A stretch of 64,000 nucleotides of DNA from Jacaranda mimosifolia (Eukaryota > Streptophyta > Magnoliopsida > Lamiales > Bignoniaceae), in NCBI GenBank assembly GCA_018894105.1, contig CM032125.1:1674001-1738000 (forward strand), in the 5' to 3' direction. The notes under the pieces were generated by a model. That model did no database searches. It was not told the origin of the DNA and saw only the letters and a program-made list of their open reading frames with translations. Of the stretch, positions 33,858 to 45,445 are shown piece by piece. Numbering within the stretch: position 1 is the first letter of the stretch; every line of letters starts with the position of its first letter. The position numbers and the translations under genes are program-made.

Positions 33858-35189
33858 CTTATATGCTAAGTTTTGATGATTAGCTAAATGACCCAAACAT
33901 TCTTGGCACAATTCTGTATATCAGATGGCTTGTTCATTTACACATAGAAGCATCATAAAATATACATAGGGTGAAATTCATTTTGTCCCCTCATTCCATA
34001 GGGGTTGTGTCAAAATCCCCCTTATACTATAAAAACCTTCAAAAACCACTCTTACTAGAAGTTTATAATAGTTGAATAGCTTATGCATATTTTATATCTA
34101 AATTGCCCTTTTGATATAGATACATGCATATATATATATACAAGGATAAATTTATTTTCCTTCTTGCACTATGAGGGTTTGTATCAAAAACACCCTTGGA
34201 TTGCAAAAACCTTCAAAAATTCCCCTCAAGCCCTAATGTGACGAATCAACTGAAATTTAGAACATGCTCCATTTTTATAATTTTCACATTAATTTTTTTC
34301 CAAACAAAAATAATCTCCTTAATTAATTAGGATTTTCATTAGTCTCACAACAATGTCAAGCAACTATTGCAATATGTAATCATCAGATAATGATTCCCGA
34401 TGCTCAAGCAATTATACATATATATATGTGTATATTTAAAGGAGTATTGTGCAATTATAGTAAAATTGTACATATACGCTCTTCATGGTTTTCAAATATA
34501 TAATTTTGGAACAAAATTTTGTCGGTTGTTGCAATCAGAATGTGAATACTTTTTATTTATAAATTTTTAATTATTTATTATTCTATTAACCACTTATTTT
34601 TACAATAGAAGCTAAAAATGCAAATTTGTGTGTTAGATTGAGCCAAATATACATACATATGATGAGGGAATAGGATTGGACAATCATTATTGAACTTTAT
34701 GGAGTAAGAATTTTGAAAAAATGAAAAGCTTGCAAGCAATAAATGAACTTTTCAAATTAGCAATGAAAAGCTACACCAAAGCATCACATATCTAACAATA
34801 TCAAACCTTGAGCTAATGATGGAGAACGAACTATTGGAAGCAAAATTGAGTATAATGGAACATTAATTGGGCAAGTACAAAAAACTTCAAAAGAGTAGCA
34901 AATTATTTGTTATTGCAATATGTATCTTCACATTGTATAAAATGATGCGATAGAAGAATAACAAAATATATGTCTGATTACATGTTATTTCACTTGTATT
35001 TTGACATTACCTAACAATAATAAAAAAATATAATAATATCTTAATTGAATAGACTAATTGGAAAAAGATTCCCCAAATTCTAGAATTTCAAGATTGAAAG
35101 TTTACTTACTGATTCAAATTCAAATAGCTGTTTAATAACTAATTTATCTTATTTCTTCAATAATTCGCAATGTTATATATTGAGTTCAA
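33858..35189. other. Non-coding interval with dispersed repeat pieces
   Basis: 33,968-34,060 and 34,140-34,235 are two pieces of the same dispersed repeat that also occurs at 12,592-12,690 and, inverted, 38,350-38,440 (wording AAATTCATTTT, CTATAAAAACCTTCAA). The rest shows no protein character. Confidence 0.5.
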
Positions 35190-38104
35190 TGTAACACCCT
35201 TAAAATTTAGTATTACCGAAAATAAGGATTTAGAAATGAAGATACTGATTGATCGGATTTTAGGGCTCAAAAAATAAATAAAAAAGACTTGATTGTAAGA
35301 AAATTAAAAGTTTTGGGGTCAAATCGCAATTTGAGGAGACTTGATTGACCAACATTTGGAAAGCTTTGTGGGTTAAAGTGAGAATATTTTGGGTCAAATG
35401 GGTGATTTTAAGGCATTCACTAAGTTGGGGTTTAATTGGAAGATAGCTAGGATTTTCAAGGACTAAATTGAAGGCAGCAACAAAGATTTGGGGGCCAATT
35501 GAGAAATTATGAATGTTGCCTTTAAATATCCCAATTTTCAATTCCAGTTTCCTTTCTTCTTGATTCCTCACCCAAAGGCCACTTTCTCTTCTCTCCAGCG
35601 ATCGTCCGGACAACCACCCCAAAACAGAAAACCAAATGGGCCATTAGCTTTATCTCCTCACAGCAACCCGATGACACCATATGCACAGCGAACTAAGCAA
35701 CAAATCACTGGAAAATGCGGCTTGAAGGTTGACTGCGGTGGAGGTGAAGGGCTGCTTCTTTCCAGTGGCTTCTGGGGGTAGACCAAGGGTGTTCTATGAC
35801 TGGTTCAGGTCAATAGAGTGATTGGCAAGGTTGGTTTTGGGTTTCGACCACCGGTAATGGCACAAGGGCCACGGACCACAACGGCGTGAGAAGGTGTAGT
35901 AGCTTCAAGGCTGCAATTGACTATCTTTGCGGTGGCATTTGGCGAAATTAATCAGACCATTGGATAGCTCTCGTTGAAGTGCATTTTTTGGTGGTGGTGT
36001 TAACATTTTTTGGCGGCAGCAGATGGCCGCAGCGACTCCGAGGTCATTTCTTCACCTTGTCGCGATGATCGTGGCAGTGCTCTTGATTTGAGATTTTGAG
36101 GCCTCATTAAGCACATCTTGGGTAAAAGAGTTGGATTCAGACTTTTATATATATACACATCTATGTTGTACCATTTTATCCCATAAATCTTATATTGTGG
36201 CAAATGTGGATATGAAATATGATATGGGAGCAAGATTTGAATCATGCGTGTATCATTACAAGTTTTGTGAACTTGGAATTGTATTATCACGTGATGATTT
36301 TGGGTTAATTAAGTTTATTAAAGGATTAAAACCCTAATTTTATGAAATTGAGACTTAGGTGATAAATTGACATATTGAGGAAAATCGAATGTTACTATTA
36401 ATTTGGGACATCGTTATGAGGTTAATTTTGTAATTAGAAATTGATTATATCTTTTACTCGCACCGATATGAAACCTATAACTATTTCTCTAACACCGGTT
36501 TAATTAGCACATTCCATACTCTTATACGATCGAACCTTAAAACTACTATATTTACCAAATAGTTATTGATTTTGTATTGTTAATAATAAGATTGTAATTA
36601 TTAGAGGTTGTTAAGGTAATAAGGATTTTGATCGTGGATTTATTCTTTTGGCTAGGTAACAAAGAAATGGGTCCCGCGGACCAGTAGGCAGTGACTGTAT
36701 TTTTATGAGACTATGGAGGTAAGGGCCTGCCAATCTGACACTTTCTTACACTTATCTATCATTGTGTTAAACCTTTGTGTGGGTTTAAACATGTTTCTGA
36801 ACTGTACATGCTATTATTTATAGAGATCTGTGAATTGTTTGGAATCTTGCTTGTTATCTGTAAATTGATTTAGTACACCCCTATGAGGGTTTTTTTTGGA
36901 ATTGTTCTAATACGAACTCAGTATTTCTATTCTAGCGCTAAGAACACATATTGTCTCGATTGATTTGAACTCGTTATGCCTTTTATATGTTTGGTCTTGT
37001 TCTATCCATGTTGGCATATTTGGAATGTTATTGTTTGTACTATTGCCTTGTCGACAAATTCGATTGATTGATATGTCATATGTTCGGAGATATGTTTGAG
37101 CCGAGTGTCAATCCTAGCAAAATGCTTGGATATGTTAGTGGTACACTAGAGGCTTTTTACTAGGTATTGACGATACTGCTAAGGGCATTTCCTTGGGTAT
37201 CAGGATGAGTCAGGGGCTTTTCCCTGGGCATCTGCACCCAATGATGAGTCAGGGGACTTACCCTAGACATTGGCAACCTACCTTGTACCAAGCTGTCTAG
37301 CTTGGGTAAGTTTAACTGACTGGAATAAGGAGAATCAAATATACATGTTTCCTTCTGACCTGTTAGACTGCATATGATAGTTGGGCTTGTTTTGTTTTGA
37401 CTATACCTCTATTGTTTGTGTCCCATTCGTGGAGCAATAAGGACAATGTAGGTTTTTGGTCTAGGTTGGGCTATTGTCTGGTTGAACGAGCCATCCACAT
37501 TTCCTCTCGAACAAATTCGATTGAGACAATCCCTGGCTATTTGAGCCAACAGGCACAACCCCCTGAGCTAGTACCTATTAGAAGCCTTGAATTTGAAAAG
37601 TGCCTGTTTACTGGACTTGTTATTGCCTGTTTCTTGATACATTCTTGTACTAATTGTTAATTGATGATCTGTTTGGTTGATTCTTCCTTGACAAATCCCT
37701 ACTGTTCTTTATTAAGATTTTTCCTCACCAAGTCCTTTGGATTTACCCCCCTCGCCCCTGTTTTGTCCTTGATTTTCTCAGATGGGATTAAGTAAAGGAT
37801 ACGGATTTCTGGCTTGGGCCGAAGAAAATATGTTTTGTAATAGAACAAGTGCTTATATATGTATATGGGTTCATGGGAATGATAAGCTTTAACTTCGAGA
37901 TACTATGACATGTCAGGTGTTGAATTTGTGGCATACTGTAATATGTTATCTTTGAAATTTTAACTTTTTAGAGTATATATTATATGATGAAAATTATGGG
38001 ATGCTTGAAATGTTTGTTATGGGCTATTGCTTGTTATTGGGTTAAGTATTAAGTTCAACTGGTGGCATCTCAGCTTAGGCGTTGTCCCGAGAGAGGGTCC
38101 TACA
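35190..38104 (+). mobile_element. Long solo LTR (Ty3-type, family 1), second copy, exact TSD
   Basis: Starts TGTAACACCCTTAAAA and ends GAGGGTCCTACA. It is flanked by TTCAA at 35,185-35,189 and TTCAA at 38,105-38,109, an exact 5-bp target duplication. It is 2,915 bp long and shares block order with 2,008-4,780. No internal retrotransposon sequence remains. Small open frames, for example 35,509-35,781 and 37,397-37,660, show no protein character and are taken as chance frames. Confidence 0.85.
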
Positions 38105-38939
38105 TTCAATCATTAAATTTTTAAGAAATTTTTTATTTTAGGATATATTCCTATAATTCTCATGGGTGATAATTAAGTCTACCTGTGTATTTCCTATCTG
38201 AGCTTCGTTTTTTTCTCCAAAATATTAGGTTGTCAAGACTAAATTTTTATAACAAAAAGAAAATGCCAAGTGTACGAAGTTTTTTTGTAATTAACTTTTT
38301 CTAAGAAGGTTATATTAGGAATATAGCATTGAGCATTGACACCGTTAGTTGGTTTGGGAGGTTTTTGAAGGTTTTTATAGTATAAAAGGGTTTTCAACGC
38401 GACCCCTATAGTACAAGGGGAGAAAATGAATTTAACCCTTATATATATATATATATATATATAATAAAATAAGAATTGTGATACTTTAGTTTTCCATGGA
38501 AAATCTGAAATTGATCATTTAATTTCTCTCTTACAGAGTACAGTAGCAAAAATCCAAGCAAAATTGTGCATTTACTAAATAAATATTAGTATAACCCAAC
38601 AAAACGTAGCATATAATTCATCAATATAGAGTATGCATATATGGTTGATGCTTGCAAGAAATTGCACCATGAAGAGGTTTAAAAGACCAAAGTTCAACAA
38701 TGCTATGCCAAAGTTGGCGGAAAGGGAAAGATGGTGGTGGTGGTCGAAAGAGGAAAAATAAAGTCATAAGAGGAGGAAGATATATACTAGGCAAGAGGGG
38801 GTGGGGGGGGGGGCGGGGGGCGGATAATGAGAGAGAAAATAATTGAGATTGGTGTGATGGTAAGTGCCGATTCTAATGCTGATGTTGGCTGGCGTAGGTG
38901 GGTCTCATATTCAACTTGCAAGTGTGTGTCTGTTAGTAA

Positions 38940-39285
38940 AAGGGTGTTGGGCTAAACTTATTTTAAACATATTGTAGCTCCTATTTTCTTTTCAAAATAA
39001 GTTGTTGAAGTATTTAGATAAAATAAGATTTTGGAGCTTATAAGATGTTAATAATAATAATTTTGTAATTAAAATGATTAAAAATGAAAAAACTTGTTAA
39101 GATCTCAAAAATAAATTATGGTCTCCTTACTTTTTTTAAAAGAGCTTATAAGCTTATAATATCTTATTTTAGGATCTTATAAGCTCTTTTTTAAAAAAAT
39201 TATCAAATACTTTTTATCAACTCATAAATTTTTAAACATCTTATAAAATATTTTGAGGAGCTTATAAGCGCATCCAAACACCCTT
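38940..39285. mobile_element. Tourist-like MITE 2
   Basis: Ends AAGGGTGTTGG and CCAAACACCCTT with TAA at 38,937-38,939 and TAA at 39,286-39,288. The interior is closely related to MITE 1 at 29,232. It is absent at the equivalent place in copy A (about 12,150). Confidence 0.85.
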
Positions 39286-40345
39286 TAAATTCACATATTT
39301 TTGTATCAGTGTCCCTATATTGAATGATTTTACTTTTGTGCAATAAGGGTTGTAATGGAGCAAGTATTCAGCGATTTTATCAAAACTCAACTAGTTGGAC
39401 CTATTAGCCGTCAAACCAGCTATGTAAGTTTAAAAATATTAAAAAGTATTTTTAAAAAAAACAAATATCATCATAACATTTTGAATATAAAAAAATCTTA
39501 TTATTTAACAAAAGATAGTTATTTAAAAATTAATACGTGCATGTTTTAATTTTTTAAAAAATTATAAATTACAAACATTTTTTTACTTATATATATTTGA
39601 ATACATAAATTATTTGTGTAGGACAATATTATTATTCTCAAATAAATAAGATATATAATATGCACAATTTTTCATATACATAAATACACATCACATAAAT
39701 ACATTCAAAATAAATAGAATATATATATATATATAATGTTGTAATGGAGTGAACCCGCTCCATTATTCCAAAACCCACAAGACCCATTAATTACAATTTC
39801 AAAACCTACCTGAAACAAGATGGGTCCAGGGCGAGTCGGCTAAAACTCGAGCCTATTGTCGCCCCCACAGTGCAGGCTAGGTTCATGGTTGCTAATCAAC
39901 TATTTAACTAATTGATAGATTCTCTCCAATTATGCAAATTTGGACACAACTAATTGGTAGATTATTTTCACACAACTTTTTCAAACCATCAAATTTGCTT
40001 TTCTTAGTAGTCACAATTACTTCGTAATTGAGAATACATGACTAACTTTATGTAATCAAGAATGACTGACTTTTTGTAATTAAGAAGTCTTCTCATTCAA
40101 TATATTTTAATCATTATTGGGTGGGTAAATGATCATAGCCTTCCATAGCTTGCTTACCTTTAGACATAAATATAAATGCTTGTTGTAGTGGAAAAACAGG
40201 AAAAGCAAAGCTGTGAGGATATTTGGTGATCAAACTAAGGGGTGAGAGTTGGCTCAAAAAATAAATGTAGTTTGAAGAAGTTGAAAGGTGAAACAACAGT
40301 TTTTCATTATATTTTATTCCTAAGTTTGTTCATCGTGAATTATAT

Positions 40346-40500
40346 ATACTAGCAATCCTAGCACATTCGATGCATGTACTAAAATTTATTCAATATAAAT
40401 AAATAAAATAAATGTTTATTTTAATATAAGTTTAATTTTTCAATAATGTTTGATGTTTTTTCATTTAAATTATAATGAAACATTATGATAAGATGATAAT
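40346..40500 (-). mobile_element. Helitron-like 3' end inserted in copy C (tentative)
   Basis: Copies A and B continue directly past the GTGAATTATAT word, but copy C diverges there. Read on the minus strand the foreign piece ends with a weak stem (ACAT...ATGT) followed by GCTAGGATTGCTAGT, fitting the hairpin plus CTAG(T) end of plant Helitrons. The stem is short, so this is tentative. Confidence 0.35.
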
Positions 40501-41205
40501 GACGGGTGTAGAATATGTGGTTGTAAATAGTAACCCCTATATCTTATCTGTCTATTATCATTATTACTATCGCTCTCTACCTACAACATATTAAACCATG
40601 TATAATCATTACTTTTCCAACAATCTATCCAAATATAAACTCAATTTTAACTCATTTGCACTACCTAGCTTTTCAAACTTTGGAAATAATAAAAATAGAA
40701 AATGAGGTAGTTATGTATAATCACTACCTACCTTTTCAAATTTTGTACACGCATGCACACTAGAGATTCATTAAGATAGCCATGGCAGCTGCTGAGGTGG
40801 TATATGTATAATTATTACGTAATTTGGAACTTCTCAAACTATCCAACAGTTGGTATAACTTATTTGGAACATTTCAAAAATCACTTCTATTTTAACAGCA
40901 CGTTGTTACATTGGAGGAGGTATTTATAATTATGAAACTTTTCTGACTTTTTTTGGTGATTGGGTGGAACCTCATCATGGGTGTATATATATAATAACCC
41001 TTCACAAAATGCAGCTCATGTACTTTACAAGTGATTAATGCCATCCATCTAAAAACTCGGAAAAAGAAAAAGGAAATAAGAAAAGAAAAGCAATATACAA
41101 TTGTTAATTAACAATTAATATCTGAAAAGATATTTACAAACGATTCCTCAATAATTGGCTAAAATTTATATTTTATAAGTATATTAGTCTGGTGATTTCC
41201 TTAAC

Positions 41206-41423
41206 ACTTTACTGAGGGACACTGTTTGAATGCGAAGACTTAAAAAGTCTTCTCCTACATTTTAATATATTATTGAAAACATATTAATCAATCCGTTCTC
41301 TCTAAATATCTCTCTCTTGTTTCTCTGTCTCACGAGGTGATTCTTCCTTCCTTCACTTTATTCATTTTGTTGCAAATTAGTTTTCTCTCTGAATTTGTTT
41401 CTCTTCATTGATTTTGATCTGAT
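41206..41423 (+). promoter_or_regulatory. Promoter and leader of NLR 2
   Basis: A TATA-like TTTTAATATATTAT lies at about 41,257-41,270, followed by a CT-rich stretch (41,299-41,335, TCTCTCTAAATATCTCTC) of the kind seen around plant transcription starts, and an uninterrupted leader to the ATG at 41,424. The CT-rich part is conserved, inverted, at 420-472. Confidence 0.5.
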
Positions 41424-44029
41424 ATGGCTTATGCTGCTCTTGTTTCACTTGAACAAACCATAGATAAATTACTCCATCATCACAATGATCAATGTCCCGT
41501 TTCTCCTCATGACAAACAACAACTTGCGCTTATCCATGAGTTCGTTAGCTCCTTGCAAGCTTTTCTTGAAAAATTTCCAGAGAAAGCCAACAATTTGGAA
41601 GGACGAATTAGAGATCTGGCAAATGAAACAGAAGATATTATTGAATTTGGTATGTCCGATCAAATTAAGCTCTACCATGATACGTTGAAGTCTACTGCTG
41701 GAACTGAAAGTCATGTTATGCTTCACTGTGATTTTAAAGATCTGAACAAAGTTATAAAGGAAATTCCTTCAATCAGGAAAGCGGTGATGGAGATCAAGAA
41801 TCACGCCCAAGCCAAAGATGAGCAACTCAGTGGATATTCTTCTGTTGCTACTCCATCATCAAGGCTAACTGCACCCACCAACAAAGATCCCGTGGTTGGG
41901 TTTGATGAAGACTTGATGGCAATAAAGTTAAGGCTTCGTGGAGAATCACAGAATCTTCAATTTATCCCAATCTTCGGCATGGGAGGTATTGGCAAGACTA
42001 CTCTTGCTAGAAATTCCTTTAGTGATCCATTAGCAATGGGTCACTTCGATATTCGCGCTTGGGTCACAGTATCACAAGATTATACAGCAAAAGAAATTTT
42101 CTCAAGCCTCCTCGCTTCCATAGAAGCAGAAAGATTTGCACGAAGCATTGAACCAACAGTACAAAATGTGTACCAATACTTAAAAGGTAGGAGGTATCTT
42201 ATTGTAATAGATGATATATGGAGTACGAAGGCATGGGATGATATAAAGGTGGCATTTCCTGATGACCGTAATAGAAGTCGAATCATATTAACCACAAGGC
42301 TATCCGAGGTGGCCACTTATCCCGACCCTTCCAGCCCTATACATGCGATGCGTTTCATGGATGCTGATCAAAGTTGGAATTTGCTTCAGCAGAAGGTGTT
42401 TCCACAAAAAAACTGTCCTCCTGAATTGGAAACTATTGGAAAGACAATTGCAACAAGCTGTGGAGGACTTCCCCTTGCAATTGTCCTGATAGCAGGGCTC
42501 CTGTCTACGGTCAGTAGGACTCGAGCGTCTTGGGAGAACATTGCAAAAAGTGTGAAATTAGCTAATAATGAGCAGCTTGCAAATATATTATCTTTGAGTT
42601 ATATCCGATTGCCTCATCATTTGAGACCATGTTTCCTATATATGGGAGGCTTTCCAGAAGATCGTGAGATCCGTGCCGCAAAACTCATCAAATTATGGGT
42701 AGCTGAAGGTTTTTCAAAGCCAAGTGGATCGAAAAGTTTTGAGGAGGTGGCAGAAGAGTATTTGGAAGATCTTGTGAAGAGAAGTCTTATTTTTGTAACT
42801 AGGTGGAAGTCTACTGACAAAATCAAAAGTTGCAGCGTCCATGATCTGGTACGGGACTTATGCATAAGAAAAGCAGAGGAAGAGATGTTTTTATCTAAAT
42901 GTGCGGTATGCTGGGAAGAATATAGAAAGCATAGAAAGCCAACGTCGCATAACTATTTCTCATTCTGATATACATCACCTTGAGAAAACTTCTGCCTCCT
43001 CCATCCGGACTATTATATGCTTCCACCATGATGGAAGTTCACTGAGCTCTTTAGGAAATGCTAGATTGTTGAGGGTATTGGATATGGTACCTAAAATTGA
43101 AGAAGGATGGACAGTAGGTATAGGCGCTGTGCTCCCTGCTGAAGTATTTGAGCTATTTCATTTAAGGTACCTTGCTTTCACCTTTCGAGAAGAACTAATT
43201 GCTTTAGCTTACACCCCTGGCATACAATTTGTTCTTCCTCCATCCATATTATACCTTCAGAATCTTCAAACCTTAATGATACGTGGAAGAGCACTCTTGC
43301 CACCGGAAATTTGGAGAATGCAACAATTAAGGCATTTAAAAGTTAGAAGTCCCTTACCCAATATTCCACAAGGAGCTGCAACTTTTCCTCTAGAAAACCT
43401 GCAAACACTTTCGGGAGTAAAAGAATTCAAATGCACTGAAGAGATCCTGAAAATGATTCCAAACTTAAAGACATTGGAAATCCTTTATCCAAAACAACCA
43501 CGTGAATATGTTGCAGACTACCACCTCAACAATCTTGTGAATTTGCATCGGCTTGAAAAGCTAACATTGGGTTCATATTCGTTTGGTTCTTCAGTGGGAA
43601 AGCTTAATCCTATTTTTCCTAGGACGCTAAAAAAGTTAACCTTACAGGGTCAAATAATTCCTTTTAAAGATATGGGGATTGTTGGTTCGCTGCCTAATCT
43701 TGAAGTGCTTAATTGACAAAGTATCAATTTTTTGAGGATAAATGGGAAACACGTGAGGAGAATTTTCTCAGCTGAAATTTCTACAAATTGATTTCGCACA
43801 TTTCCAGCAATGGATAGTTGAAAGTAGCCACTTTCCATGCCTCAAGCGCCTACTAATTTATTATTGTAGTTTAAAAGAGATTCCAGATGGTATTGGAGAA
43901 ATTCCAACACTTGAATTGATTTTGATTGGCTCGAACAAATCTCTTCTGGACTCGGCCAAAAAGTTACAAGAGAAACAAGCGGAATATACTGGATATACTA
44001 CCTTTGAAGTTCGTGAATGGTGGCCCTGA
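41424..44029 (+). pseudogene. R1-type CC-NB-LRR resistance gene, NLR 2 (nearly intact)
   Basis: The ATG at 41,424 starts MAYAALVSLEQTIDKLL, the usual R1-family start. One open frame of 514 codons covers the coiled coil, with the EDVID-like ETEDIIEF near residue 70, and the whole NB-ARC: P-loop GMGGIGKTTLA near 185, RNBS-A FDIRAWVTVSQDY, kinase-2 LIVIDDIW near 260, RNBS-B SRIILTTR, GLPL at 348, [22 protein letters not shown] near 400, and VHD at 472-474 in the MHD place. A one-base frameshift near 42,897 separates this from the LRRs (42,901-43,716), and two further shifts near 43,716 and 43,770 precede the last LRR, ending TGA at 44,027. All key NB residues are present. Product: intracellular immune receptor. 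Real decay and sequencing indels are both possible; if the shifts are errors the protein would be about 860 residues. Confidence 0.88.
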
Positions 44030-45445
44030 GCTGATTCCTCTTCAAAGTGGACATGATTAGTTCTGTTTTTCAGGTAATAAGTACCGCTCCCTATGTATCT
44101 CTAATTCGGGTCAATATACTATATATTAATTATATGCACTTCAGTGGTAGCGGCTAAAGTGTTTTACATATATATATATATATATCTAATTGTTGTTGTT
44201 GTCTATGCATGAGATATATCTATATCTATATCTGTATTTATATTTATCTATATCTATATCTATACTACCTAAAAAAGTATGAATGCGTATAGTGGTTTTT
44301 TCCTTTTCATATGAGTACAACAATATCCCTCTCTCTAATAAAACTATCACATTTAATACAAATTATTTAATGGTAATTGCAAACAAATTAATATATATAT
44401 ATATTTGTTAATTAGATTCATAGAAAATAATAAATATAATTGATTACATCAAGTCTTTCAATTTAAATAATGTACATACATCAAATCTATATACACTATT
44501 TTTAGACTCATAGAAAATAATAACTTTAATTAACTAAATCAAGTTTTTCATCTTAAATAATGTGTATACACCAAATGTATATTATTGTATTTATTACATT
44601 TGTTACAATATTATATTTTAATTAGAATTATACAAAATAATGATTACATTAAAATTAACTAAATAAATTTTCTACTTAGCAAATTAATTACATATATTGA
44701 AATTGTCATGTGCAATACACATAGTTTAATGGTAATTATAACCATATTAAATTTATTTTCAATTAAACTCACAAAAAATAATAACTATAATTAATGAAAC
44801 CAAGTCTTTCAACTTAACAAAGTATATACATTGTATTTATTAAATTTATTCCAAATTAAGTGTATTTTTTATTAGACATATCAAAAATAATAATCATATT
44901 AAAATAAATCAAATCAAAGTTTCCTACTTAGCAAATATAATTATATATATTGAAGTTTATCCTTCTACCAACATATTTAATTGGTGTGATGAAAAATAAC
45001 AATTAAATTAAAATTAATCAATTAAATTATATCACCATCTAATGAGATTATTACTATCACATTCAATACATATGGTTGTATGGTAAACTACAAATAGATT
45101 AAATTTATTTTAATTAGACTCATACAAAATAATAACTATACTGTAATTAATTTTAAAAAAATCATTTGATAAGGAAAAAATGATACTTCATAAATACATT
45201 TGTATAGATATACTTCAAAATAAAAGGAAATAAATATTTATCATATCAAAATAGATTTCAAACTCATATGTAATATTATGTTTAATACGATAATGAAAAA
45301 GTATAAACTAAATTTATTTAATTCTTTTTTATCTTTTCATTTACTTGTATATTTATATATATTTCTGAAATATATTTTGGTTAATTTTTACATATAATAA
45401 TGTGCACATTTTATTTTCTTGAAAACTAATTAATAGCACAAGGTG
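44030..45445 (+). other. Non-coding interval with Helitron-like start and degenerate tandem repeats
   Basis: 44,160-44,190 is a TA microsatellite. At 44,215-44,340 a TCTATATCTATACTACC word precedes AAGTATGAATG and matches the inverted block at 20,010-20,126; this wording resembles the 5' end of plant Helitrons. 44,350-45,150 is a set of diverged tandem units built on a TTAATTAGACTCATA(C)AAAATAATAACT word. No gene is seen. Confidence 0.45.

Larger units (their letters stand above)
38105..41205 (+). repeat. Segmental duplication copy C: upstream region of NLR 2
   Basis: The reference copy, directly 5' of NLR 2. Inverted copy A (8,442-12,872) and direct copy B (28,490-31,520) match it in order. 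It has its own insertions: MITE 2 (38,940-39,285) and a Helitron-like end (about 40,345-40,500). A G-rich run of more than 20 bases is at 38,796-38,822. No gene inside. Confidence 0.85.
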
